Source: JBMOKU01 sp049324315 (lineage in GTDB: Bacteria; Bacillota; Clostridia; Peptostreptococcales; Thermotaleaceae). Taken from it: DNA of 64,000 nt. The stretch is taken from NCBI GenBank assembly GCA_049324315.1, contig JBMOKU010000045.1, positions 1 to 64,000 of the forward strand. Direction: 5' to 3'. This document shows, piece by piece, positions 50,654-58,491 of the stretch. Numbering within the stretch: the first letter of the stretch is position 1; each line of letters opens with the position of its first letter. Both the position numbers and the translations under genes were made by a program. The notes beneath the pieces are model-generated. The model was not told the DNA's origin, did no database searches, and saw only the letters and a program-made list of their open reading frames with translations.

Positions 50654-50800
50654 ATGAGTGGCAAGAATAACCCCAAGCCGACAAGCAATCAACAGACAAT
50701 TATAAGAAAAGATGAAAGCGCTGGATCGATGGATAATTCCAATTTAGCTGTTTTGCGCCCTTCAAATACTACATCACAAAATACCCAGAACAATAGTTAA
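50654..50800 (+). CDS. Small polar protein, 48 aa, with a very strong ribosome site
   Basis: AAGGAGGTG stands eight bases before the ATG. The peptide is rich in Asn, Ser, Thr, Gln and Pro (start MSGKNNPKPTSNQQT, end NTTSQNTQNNS) and would be disordered. No family recognised. It is convergent with the DUF6338-like gene, and the two stops overlap by four bases. Confidence 0.5.
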   Translation: MSGKNNPKPTSNQQTIIRKDESAGSMDNSNLAVLRPSNTTSQNTQNNS

Positions 50801-51444
50801 TTTCCTTGTTGTTGATTCAGTCTTGAGTACAACTTCTCTAGGTTGTACTCTTTTATTAGAATATCTTTATCTAAATTATAATAAACTCTCTCAATTTTAT
50901 CAAAGCAATCGGAATGAGCATCCATAATATCATCCATCTCTAAGATAAGCTCTTGTTCTTCATTTTGTGGAAAGCTCCAGTTTTTTATAAATCCTTTTGC
51001 TACCTCTTGTCCTCCCTTATAAATCTTAACAGCCCTATGTTTGCTACTATCATTTAAAAAAATGTCCCAAACAATTCCCTTTTCTTCAATTTTGTTTAGT
51101 TTATTAAGTCTCCTTATACGATTAATGACTTTTGTGGTCAATTTCGGATGCAGCAAACCCCATATCACCGAAAAGAATATAGTAGAAGCAAAAGTTAAAG
51201 CTATGTATTTAGTAATGAAATTAAAAGAATTAACTCTACTCTTAAAGTCTGTGATTGTCTCAATCGTTGTAAATACCGAAATAACAAGATAATTTATAAA
51301 AAGAATAATTACACTATATAGTAGCGAATTAATTGTTTTATCAAAATCCGATTTATTTTTACTGCCTGTTGTAAACTTTTTATGTAGAAACTGCACTAAA
51401 AATCCCGGTGTTATTAACAATAGTAACCCTATATATTCTTCCAT
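50797..51444 (-). CDS. DUF6338-like membrane protein
   Basis: About 215 aa: a first helix with LLLLITPGFLVQFLHKKF, two more helices (about 43-65 and 85-108) and a soluble C-terminal half with KIYKGGQEVAKGFIKNWSFP, the strand pattern I associate with DUF6338. Function unknown. The ATG at 51444 after GAGGTG is preferred to a GTG three codons upstream. Confidence 0.7.
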   Translation of the reverse strand: MEEYIGLLLLITPGFLVQFLHKKFTTGSKNKSDFDKTINSLLYSVIILFINYLVISVFTTIETITDFKSRVNSFNFITKYIALTFASTIFFSVIWGLLHPKLTTKVINRIRRLNKLNKIEEKGIVWDIFLNDSSKHRAVKIYKGGQEVAKGFIKNWSFPQNEEQELILEMDDIMDAHSDCFDKIERVYYNLDKDILIKEYNLEKLYSRLNQQQGN

Positions 51445-51572
51445 ACTTATCACCTCAACTTTTTATTCTTCATTTTTTAAAAACATCCTCTAAAATATAA
51501 TGAATATAAAATTGTATTTCGGCTATAATAAACTTGCTACAAACTTTCTACCACATTTTTAGGAGGATTATT

Positions 51573-51662
51573 ATGGTTAGTATTCGTGGTAGGAGAAAAA
51601 AGTTTTTGGAAATTGAAGTTAACTTGTTCATAGTAAGATTAAGGCTTATTATTTTGAATTAA
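51573..51662 (+). CDS. Tiny cationic-amphipathic ORF, 29 aa
   Basis: After AGGAGGATT, ATG opens a 29-residue peptide: a basic head (SIRGRRKKFLEIE) and a hydrophobic tail (VNLFIVRLRLIILN). It is followed by a hairpin and a good terminator, a complete expression unit. Its form recalls small membrane-active toxins, but no family is recognised and it may be chance. Confidence 0.4.
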   Translation: MVSIRGRRKKFLEIEVNLFIVRLRLIILN

Positions 51663-51713
51663 CTTCATTTTCAGGAGAATTTTTCTCCTATCATGATAAA
51701 TAATAAATATAAG

Positions 51714-51750
51714 AAATGCTGTCAGTTCAACTCTGGCAGCATTTTATTTT
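51714..51750 (+). terminator. Terminator after the 29-aa ORF
   Basis: AAATGCTGTCAG pairs with CTGGCAGCATTTT (one G-T) around a 7-base loop, followed by ATTTTCC. Confidence 0.85.
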
Positions 51751-51959
51751 CCGTATATATAATCAAAAAGTATCCTTTTAAAATGGTCAAATGAAATATC
51801 GTAATATACTCGATAGTGTGTAGAATATATTATTGAGATCTGTCAATTAATCAATAGAAAATAATCGCCTCTAGAAGAGGATATCATAAATCCTTAGAAT
51901 TTCTTTATATAAGTTGTATCATAATGATCTATGGAAATATTTAGTGCCATTAATTTATC

Positions 51960-52595
51960 TTATTTCATCCTTACATTAAAATTGTTTATATCTTGATATT
52001 CATCAATAATCTTTATTATGCCCTCAAAAAGTAATTCTTCTTCTATCGAATTCGAGCCATCTGCACCAGTCCAATAATTAAATGCGTGTGCCCTAATTTC
52101 GTTATGCGGTAGTGTATCATTTATAAGATACTTTTGATCAGCTTTATGAAGAACACCAGTTAGTTGTAATTTGAATATCTTTTTTTGCCCACCAATAATA
52201 TTCCACCAATAAGGGATTGATTCTTTTTCACAAACCCATATACAAGTTTTTCTTGACGGTAGCTGGGGGAAATAATTCATCCTAACTTCCTCAAAAATTG
52301 TCTCTCTAATATATATTGACTGTTCTTTTACTATCTGCAGGGCAATTTTCAACATATTATTATAATTCACTTCTTGAAAACTTTGTGGTTGTAATAAAAA
52401 ATTTTGTAGGGCTGATCTACCATACATGTTTCCATTACCATTAGTTAAGTTTGTAATTAATCCGTTCATATCATAAAACCTATTAAAATTATTTATCTCT
52501 TTTTGTCCCCAATAAATTATTGAATTAACATTCCACCGTGTAGACCATTCTCCTATTCTATGTATATGAAAGAATTCTTGATCCTTTATATGCAT
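51960..52595 (-). CDS. DUF2441-family protein (ADP-ribosyltransferase-like fold suspected)
   Basis: A 211-aa protein with the DUF2441 course: FFHIHRIGEWSTRW and an I-Y-W-G segment at the N-terminus, YIRETIFEEVRMNYFPQLPSR in the middle, then KESIPYWWNIIGGQKKIFKLQL and AHAFNYWTGADG before EELLFEGIIKIIDEY. The family is thought to be related to ADP-ribosyltransferase folds, though I cannot assign catalytic residues. The frame is complete. It sits at the join between the cargo and the broken structural genes. Confidence 0.75.
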   Translation of the reverse strand: MHIKDQEFFHIHRIGEWSTRWNVNSIIYWGQKEINNFNRFYDMNGLITNLTNGNGNMYGRSALQNFLLQPQSFQEVNYNNMLKIALQIVKEQSIYIRETIFEEVRMNYFPQLPSRKTCIWVCEKESIPYWWNIIGGQKKIFKLQLTGVLHKADQKYLINDTLPHNEIRAHAFNYWTGADGSNSIEEELLFEGIIKIIDEYQDINNFNVRMK

Positions 52596-52619
52596 TTTCG
52601 CATCCTCCGTTATACATTA

Positions 52620-53214
52620 ATATAAAAAAAATGTTAGCAATAATACCATTGATTGCTTTATCTCAGATAGATGGTATAGTCTTTAATTTTTCCTCTAAAT
52701 AATCAATGAATAATTACTGAATTCTCCATATTTTTATAAAATCCTTTAAAAACAAAAACGTCCTCTCCTAACCCCCTGATTTATATTCTGGAGCTTAATA
52801 ATAGCGGGAATTTTAATCTATCGTTCCAGCCTTGAAAGCAAACTAAGTTATAAATCTCTTTCACCCTGCCAGATGGACTTTCTGATTCTCTCTTCTTGAA
52901 ATAAATTCCACTCTCATTTTAAAATTATCTTATTTTATTTGATGTACCAATACCATATATGCATTGGTACACCATTGTTTCATATCTATACTAAATCATC
53001 CGGATAGGATTTTGCATCTATACTTTCTGCTGTTTTCTTTCCCACTCATCATCCTCATAATAATATAAGAAAAATGATCTCCGTCATCAATATGGTTCAT
53101 ACCGGTGGTATACATTAATCTCGGGCAATTAATTTTTTAGCACTGTTTTCAATGTGAATCTGCTGAATAGTATTTTCATTTCTTATATCAATGCATCTTC
53201 TAGTATTGTAGTTA
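52620..53214 (-). pseudogene. Decayed phage structural DNA (tail-terminator-like fragments)
   Basis: In the minus frames, short stretches such as MITTILEDAL near 53210 and HIDDGDHFSYIIMRMMSGKE near 53090 look like pieces of a tail completion/terminator protein, the gene that usually follows the tail Z gene. Stops and shifts break every frame. Low confidence on identity. Confidence 0.35.
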
Positions 53215-53839
53215 TCATTTATTGCCCTCCAAAGCTCTTTTTATTTCATGCTCCAATCTTCTTTCAAAAACTGTTTTAGCTTCATTTTCGATATATGTCT
53301 TTATATCCGTATTGCCTAACATCTGTAGTACTGCCGGTCCATACATTTGTCTTATTATTTCTCTAATATAATTGCTCCCTTTTCTACTACCTTTTACATA
53401 TGTTTTCCCTGCATATTTTCCTTTTTAGGCTCATGCCTCATTCCATTTCTTATCCATATTTTGTTTCCATTGATATCTGCAACAAATGCACCTCTTAGCT
53501 CCTCGGCTCATTTTTTCTTATGCGTGCTATCAACGCTTGTGGTGGACCTTTAGGGTTTGGGTTCTTTGGTTTCACAGAGAATTTAATTAGTGGTATTCTC
53601 TCTCCTATTGATCTAACATCAGCCCCAAGCGAACTTTTAGTAGTTTTCTTAATACTAATAGTTTTACTTAATCCTGCACTTTTTACTGTGTATCCTTCTT
53701 TAGCTTTTTTTACTGCATTTGTTTTTGCGTTAGCTGCAGCTCTGTTTAGTGCCCTGGAGATAACAGTAGGAGCCTTATTCATAAAGCTCCCTAACTGTCT
53801 TTCAACTTCTTTTATTCGTTGTGCATCGATCTTGATCAT
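53215..53839 (-). pseudogene. Phage minor-tail-Z/gp10-like protein, two frameshifts
   Basis: The first frame (53839-53495) gives KIDAQRIKEVERQLGSF, PTVISRALNRAAANAKTNAV and ALIARIRKN, then shifts in an A6 run. The next frame carries ELRGAFVADINGNKIWIRNG to KENMQGKHM, and a third frame continues with YVKGSRKGSNYIREIIRQMYGP, PAVLQMLGN and RLEHEIKRALEGNK before TGA at 53215. Joined, they give about 205 aa of a GPZ-type tail protein. Upstream, 53841-53920 holds the last residues of another broken gene (LTNYYSSTLLHWRRI). Confidence 0.8.
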
Positions 53840-54006
53840 GCTATATTCGTCTCCAATGTAATAGTGTGGAACTATAATAATTGGTCAGTCTTTCACATTC
53901 GAAGTCTATGATCGATATGTAAAAGAGAAAAGTGAGGCTGGAAATATTTAAAATATATCTGGACCTAAATTTGTCTATAATCCTGCATAGCCTTCTGATC
54001 TTTTTA

Positions 54007-54312
54007 TTATTTAATAGTCCTTTTTCTTTCAAATTTTTCCCTAGCATTAGCAATAATGCTATTGGCTGCTTTCGACTGATTATTTTTTTGACTATTTTGA
54101 GATCCTTTTTTTAATGCTTCAATAGCTAATTGCTCAGCATTCATTGGTTCTTCAAACTTTGCTTTTTTAACTATATCTTTGTCGATGCAGTTGGCTATTG
54201 CTTCAATGTTCTGGATTCTTTTTCTTTCTTCCTTTCTTCCTTCTTCCTTTGCTTTGTTTTCAATTTGAGCTACAAGCTCAGGGTAAGTAGCTCTTAGTTC
54301 TTTTACGTTCAT
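54007..54312 (-). CDS. C-terminal scaffold-like piece of a phage prohead protease
   Basis: A 101-aa product: NVKELRATYPELVAQIENKA, KEEGRKEERKRIQNIEAIA and EQLAIEALKKGSQNS match the scaffold tail that follows ClpP-type prohead proteases. The protease domain is missing, so the ORF is likely a remnant, though it has its own ATG and GGAGG. Confidence 0.6.
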   Translation of the reverse strand: MNVKELRATYPELVAQIENKAKEEGRKEERKRIQNIEAIANCIDKDIVKKAKFEEPMNAEQLAIEALKKGSQNSQKNNQSKAANSIIANAREKFERKRTIK

Positions 54313-54490
54313 AATGTCTAGTTCCTCCCTTTTATTTAATATATTTGGTCAAAATCTTTCATATTTGTCTAATATGCAGTAGATATTGTTTTAATCTTAC
54401 TTCCCATTCTTTTTTTCTATCGGTTTGCATCTATTTATTCACATTGCTATAGATTATTTTGATTTAGTTTGCATGGAAATGTCATCTTCT

Positions 54491-55114
54491 TCAGAAGATC
54501 CACCTATAAAAATAATGATCCACCTTCTTTGGCTCTAAGAATATAAAATTCTGATTCTCTAAAAATTTTTTTAATCTTATTTCAAGATTTTGGTCGTCTA
54601 AATACTCAAAATTGCCTTCAACATCTTTTTTACATGGAGCTGCCTCTCCAAATATTCCTCTTATATCTAAATTGAAAATATGGCTTAAAACTGTCGTAAG
54701 GTTTTTCATTATTTCAGATCCGTAACCTTTATTTCTATACTTTTGATATAGATATAGGTTTTGTATGTAAATTAGGTGTCCTTTCCTTATCACTTTATCC
54801 CTTGGATGGTTTATCCAACTCCACTCTCCAGTAAAAAAGTTTTCAGATCCATACTTTTTTATTGCTTGGTATGCCATTGCTGTCAATGCTTCATCGTCAT
54901 ATCCTAGCAATTCTTCTTCATACGATTCTTGAATAATTTTTAAATCAAATATAGTGAAATATAATTCACCAATGACTTCTTCTAGTTCCACATCATCTAC
55001 TAAGAAGATATCAAACCTGTAATTTTGTCTAGCTTTATATACCTGATCGTATTCATTAAAATCAATTCCCATCGTGTCAACATTCACCTTATAAGATAAA
55101 TACCTCTGATTCAT
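54491..55114 (-). CDS. GNAT-like acetyltransferase in the prophage
   Basis: A 207-aa protein. IQNLYLYQKYRNKGYGSEIM carries the R-x2-G-x-G acetyl-CoA loop; N- and C-terminal parts (FDIFLVDDVELEEVIGELYF; LENQNFIFLEPKKVDHYFYRW) fit a GNAT fold. AGGAGGTC stands near the start. Substrate unknown. Such genes occur as phage cargo. Confidence 0.75.
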   Translation of the reverse strand: MNQRYLSYKVNVDTMGIDFNEYDQVYKARQNYRFDIFLVDDVELEEVIGELYFTIFDLKIIQESYEEELLGYDDEALTAMAYQAIKKYGSENFFTGEWSWINHPRDKVIRKGHLIYIQNLYLYQKYRNKGYGSEIMKNLTTVLSHIFNLDIRGIFGEAAPCKKDVEGNFEYLDDQNLEIRLKKFLENQNFIFLEPKKVDHYFYRWIF

Positions 55115-55249
55115 AAAAAGACCTCCTATATTTTTAATAGATTAAATTTGTTGCTTCTCCAATTAATATTTGTTTATTAAGTGGAAAGATAAAAATAAAA
55201 AGCACCTCGCTAATTTGCAAAATGCTTTTTTCTATATGTCTGTACATAT

Positions 55250-55660
55250 CTATTTGATACTATCATGATACCATTTGACAATTAATTTGAATCGCCATCT
55301 TTTCGCCGTTTTTTCGTCACATTATCATGATAACATGACTCATTTTAAAATTCTGTACACTATTTTTTCAAATTTGCACTGATGCTATCATAATATAACT
55401 TATTTTATTGGTTGTCAGTAGGTTTTTGAGTAGGTTTTTTATCACACTGCCATAATACATCAGGTTTTTTTGTTCTGTCGGTAACATCTTGGTAACACTT
55501 TGTTGCACTAATATATTATATCATTGTTTATTGGCTGTCTGTGGGTTTTTTGTGGGCTTTTTACCACATTATCATATTATCATGTTTAATATATTTTTTT
55601 GTCCCTCATTTGTCCCGTTTTTGTCCCAACTCATTTTTTCAAGAAAGCTACATATTCGAT
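55250..55660. repeat. Array of diverged ~62-bp tandem units with doubled words
   Basis: Five to six units, each with an AT-rich TATCATGATA-like part and a word written twice around T-runs: GTAGG..GTAGG (55430), GGTAACA..GGTAACA (55482), GTGGG..GTGGG (55545), GTCCC x3 (55602), CGCC..CGCC (55292). Spacing is about 60-68 bases. It lies between two phage genes and has no coding potential that I trust. Confidence 0.55.
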
Positions 55661-55719
55661 AGGTTTTCTCACAAAAAATCAGGTATAGATTCTCAATCTA
55701 TACCTGATTCCTAGTACTC

Positions 55720-55971
55720 TCAGCTAGCCTTATATATACCGTTTACTTGTGCTAATGGTTTTATCAAAGTAACTTTACATCCGCTTTCTTGTTTAATTTC
55801 TAAAGCTAGTTTCTCTAAAGTTAGCTCTCTTTCTTTTTCTGTCATTTGATCATCTTTTGTTCTGAACCTGTCAAAATCTCTTTCGAGCATTTGGAGTATA
55901 AAGTCAAAATCTTCCTTTGTTAATGCACTATCCATAATTAGGTTTTCAATTTCTCTTACAAAATTTTTCAT
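55720..55971 (-). CDS. Small hypothetical phage protein
   Basis: An 83-aa acidic helical protein (KNFVREIENLIMDSAL, DFILQMLERDFDRF, then ERELTLEKLALEIKQE). GGGAGGCAAATAAA precedes the ATG at 55971; twelve upstream codons are unsupported. It is divergent from the ribbon-helix-helix gene and shares its operator region. Function unknown. Confidence 0.65.
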   Translation of the reverse strand: MKNFVREIENLIMDSALTKEDFDFILQMLERDFDRFRTKDDQMTEKERELTLEKLALEIKQESGCKVTLIKPLAQVNGIYKAS

Positions 55972-56004
55972 TTTATTTGCCTCCCTATTTGAATAAATCA
56001 TTTT

Positions 56005-56060
56005 CATGATTTCATGATATCATGAAAATTTTACTTTGTCAAGAAATCATGATATAATGA
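56005..56060. promoter_or_regulatory. Palindromic operator between divergent small genes
   Basis: TTTCATGATATCATGAAA (56009-56026) is a perfect 18-bp palindrome and AATCATGATATAATGAT (56045-56061) a near copy, one containing a TATAAT box. They lie between the 83-aa gene and the ribbon-helix-helix gene, which is the likely binder. Confidence 0.6.
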
Positions 56061-56090
56061 TAAAAATAATTTAAGGAGTGAAATCAATTA

Positions 56091-56252
56091 ATGAGTAGAA
56101 TCAAGTTTGCAACATCAATAGATGAGGATTTGTTAAAGCAATTAAAAGTATTTGCTGTATTAAATGATAAAAATATCAATGAATTATTAGAAGAAGCAAT
56201 AGACGATCTATTGAAAAAATACAATGTAAATAAAGAAACTACTATGAAGTGA
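56091..56252 (+). CDS. Ribbon-helix-helix DNA-binding protein
   Basis: A 53-aa protein, SRIKFATSIDEDLLKQLKVF then NDKNINELLEEAIDDLLKKY: an N-terminal strand, two helices and the conserved N-x-L turn, the CopG/Arc pattern. It follows AAGGAGTG and ends just inside a terminator hairpin. It probably represses itself and the divergent gene through the adjacent palindromes. Confidence 0.75.
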   Translation: MSRIKFATSIDEDLLKQLKVFAVLNDKNINELLEEAIDDLLKKYNVNKETTMK

Positions 56253-56270
56253 TCTAGTAGTTTCTTTATT
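56232..56270 (+). terminator. Terminator overlapping the end of the RHH gene
   Basis: AAAGAAACTACTA pairs exactly with TAGTAGTTTCTTT around a ten-base loop that contains the stop codon. The stretch 56271-56647 beyond it shows no gene. Confidence 0.85.
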
Positions 56271-56647
56271 TCTATTTGCTTTTTTCCTAGCTCTACCTCT
56301 TTAAAATCCTTCTTTTTTCTGAAACGGAAACGGCATTGAAATTTTTTTTGCAACTAGGCAGAATTTGGGCTCGTTAGTACCCGCACTCTTTTTTTATCAC
56401 TGGAAGAACCTAGGATTTTTATAGATAAATATTTTTTGAAGCTAAGTTATACCAATGCTTACGGAGATTGGTACAGTTTTCGAAGCCTCTTTAACCTTCC
56501 TTCTCGTATTTTTGCTCTCTAACACACCATATTGTGTATTTTGTTTAATTCACAAACCAACGCTGTATTCCTGTATTTTCAATGCTTATAGCCGCATTGC
56601 TAAAACATATGTGGATATATACTCAATATGTTCACTTCTTTAGTATG

Positions 56648-57193
56648 CTAAAGTATTCTAATATCTTCTATTGCCGAATCTATTGTTTCTTGAACTATTC
56701 CTATGTATCGCAAAGTATATTCAATTCTAGAATGATTAAAAATTTCTTGGAGGATCGCCAGGTCTTTCTTTTGCTCATAGCAATGATATCCAAAGGTCTT
56801 TCTTAACGAGTGTGTTCCAAATGAGCCAATTTTAAATTTATTTGCTACATCTTGCAGTATCATGTATGCCCTTGACCTACTTATGGGCCTATTGAATCCA
56901 TTTCTAGATTGTATCAAATAGTCATCCGGTTGCTTGCCTTCTATATACTTTTTGACCTCTTGTTTTAGCACAGGATTTTGCTTGAATTTCTTCGACTTTC
57001 CCGTTTTCTTTTCTTTAATGCTTATATTGCCATCTTGAACGTCCTTAACTTTTAAGCTCAATATATCTGATATTCGTAGACCTGAATATATTCCCATGAG
57101 GAACATGATATAGTCCCTTTCATTTTTCTCTTTTAGATATTTAGCAATCGCCTTTATTGTATTAATTTCTTTTATTGGTTGCACAAAATTCAT
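56648..57193 (-). CDS. Second tyrosine recombinase, short (181 aa)
   Basis: Catalytic domain only: GIYSGLRISDILSLKVKDV (first arginine), KEKKTGKSKKF, THSLRKTFGYH (H-x2-R) and TLRYIGI (tyrosine). The N-terminal core-binding domain is about 10 residues. Such short integrases in the middle of Firmicutes prophages are often late-region resolvase-like genes, not the insertion enzyme. It is preceded by an eight-base gap after the 124-aa ORF. Confidence 0.88.
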   Translation of the reverse strand: MNFVQPIKEINTIKAIAKYLKEKNERDYIMFLMGIYSGLRISDILSLKVKDVQDGNISIKEKKTGKSKKFKQNPVLKQEVKKYIEGKQPDDYLIQSRNGFNRPISRSRAYMILQDVANKFKIGSFGTHSLRKTFGYHCYEQKKDLAILQEIFNHSRIEYTLRYIGIVQETIDSAIEDIRIL

Positions 57194-57201
57194 ATGATCA
57201 C

Positions 57202-57576
57202 CTACTGAGCCAACTTAATAAGATTTCTCCAGGATGCTTTCTTACATTTGTAATTAAATAGGGTTTTAGTGAATATGATCAGGTCTTCTTCTGCTTCGAT
57301 TTTATCTTTGCTCATCTTAATAAGGTGACTTATATCATTTGAAGTAAACTTCCTTTCCCTTACTTGCCCATTGTAATATTGTTCTTCTACACAATACTCT
57401 TGCTGATTGAAATAATCCGCAACCTCTGTCACACTTTGTAATTCTATATATTTTCTCAGGATTTCTTCATGCAGCGTTTTACTTGGTTGTTGTAATATAT
57501 CGAGTATTTTTATTTTTAATTTTTGAAGCTCCTGTATCTCATAATCTATATTGTCTGCAGATATTTTTCTATTCAT
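57202..57576 (-). CDS. Hypothetical phage protein, 124 aa
   Basis: Not recognised. Helical, with KIKILDILQQPSKTLHEEIL and a central VADYFNQQEYCVEEQYYNG; the end is basic. It lies directly upstream of the short recombinase gene, probably in the same transcript. Could be a small transcription regulator of the late genes. Confidence 0.55.
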   Translation of the reverse strand: MNRKISADNIDYEIQELQKLKIKILDILQQPSKTLHEEILRKYIELQSVTEVADYFNQQEYCVEEQYYNGQVRERKFTSNDISHLIKMSKDKIEAEEDLIIFTKTLFNYKCKKASWRNLIKLAQ

Positions 57577-57626
57577 TTGATTTTACCCCTTTCCGTTTAA
57601 GCGTTTTTGAATATATGAAAATGCAT

Positions 57627-57673
57627 CAAAAGTGTACCAGCGAGAATTATTTCTCGCCGGATGAACACTTTTG
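57627..57673. terminator. Nested inverted repeats between phage genes
   Basis: CAAAAGTGT (57627-35) pairs with ACACTTTTG (57665-73), and inside it GCGAGAA-TTAT-TTCTCGC forms a perfect stem. A two-level hairpin, perhaps a terminator or a packaging/recombination signal. Confidence 0.5.
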
Positions 57674-57677
57674 ACTT

Positions 57678-58259
57678 TTATTGAAAAAAACCATTTTCAT
57701 ACGCATATCTCCTTAACATTACAACAACCCTGTCTTTATCGCTATAGCTTGTATCAGGGATATATGCTGCTACAGGGTTAAAGTGTAATGCAATTACTGC
57801 ATCGCGGCCACTAAGCATATCTTTTTCTCGTTCAACTTCTTTAATTTTTTTCTCTAGTTTTTCTTTTTCTTCATGTAATTGTTTTGATTCTTCTGCTAGT
57901 GACCTAACTCGCCAGTAATTTTCTCCAATCTCTTTGGCTGCAATTTTTATAATTTTTTCTGCATCTGCTTCGAACTGGGATTTATCATTTAAAGCTTCAT
58001 CATATGTCTTGATTTTATCCTCTAATCCTAACAACTCTACTCTTAACCCAGTCATCTTCTTTTCAAGGTCATTCACCTTTCTTTCATCGTCTGCTAAGTC
58101 CGCATCTACATATTGCTTATTCAATGTGTTTAATTTCTCTGTTATATCATTAGCTTGTTTGATAAGATCGTTTTTCTTTTCTTGGATTTTGTTTTTTCTA
58201 GCCTCCACCATGCTTAAAAACTCTGTAACTGCTTGTTTTGTTTTTTCTGATATATTCAT
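57678..58259 (-). CDS. Coiled-coil hypothetical phage protein
   Basis: A 193-aa protein, about 150 residues of which predict as long coiled coil (KKNDLIKQANDITEKLN; ADDERKVNDLEKKMTGL). The last 40 residues (GRDAVIALHFNPVAAYIPD) are globular. It may be a scaffold or recombination accessory. Not recognised. Between it and dnaB lies a 232-base gap without a gene. Confidence 0.6.
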   Translation of the reverse strand: MNISEKTKQAVTEFLSMVEARKNKIQEKKNDLIKQANDITEKLNTLNKQYVDADLADDERKVNDLEKKMTGLRVELLGLEDKIKTYDEALNDKSQFEADAEKIIKIAAKEIGENYWRVRSLAEESKQLHEEKEKLEKKIKEVEREKDMLSGRDAVIALHFNPVAAYIPDTSYSDKDRVVVMLRRYAYENGFFQ

Positions 58260-58491
58260 ATCTTTATTTCCTCCTTAGATCTTTTATATTTCGTTAATAG
58301 TTTTCATTGTTTTGCCTTAATCCCTTTTCGCCGCTTATGCTTTGGTATATGCTTGTTATCCGGGTTTTGGATATTGAAATTTAAATTCTTCAATAGTTGT
58401 TTGCATCAGCCCACCTACCCCCTTTTCACTTTTATCTGTGCTACATAGCAACTATTGATATACTAGCGATTGAGTTTGTTATTGAATCACA

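Larger units (their letters stand above)
51454..51959. other. Stretch with one tiny ORF and hairpins
   Basis: Apart from the small ORF at 51573-51662 and the terminator at 51714-51750, there is a second hairpin AGGAGAA-TTT-TTCTCCT at 51673-51689 just after the ORF, which itself contains AGGAGAAAAAA. The rest is featureless AT-rich DNA. Confidence 0.45.

Noticed and set aside
50450..50692. Leftward 80-aa open frame
   Set aside because: No ribosome site, unrecognised composition, and it overlaps the better-supported rightward 48-aa ORF.
54007..54312. Functional prohead protease
   Set aside because: Only the scaffold-like C-terminal part is present; no catalytic domain is encoded nearby.
55250..55660. 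CRISPR array
   Set aside because: Units are similar in plan but not identical; there is no constant repeat with unique spacers and no cas gene nearby.
56084..56353. Leftward 89-aa open frame
   Set aside because: It is the antisense shadow of the ribbon-helix-helix gene and its terminator.
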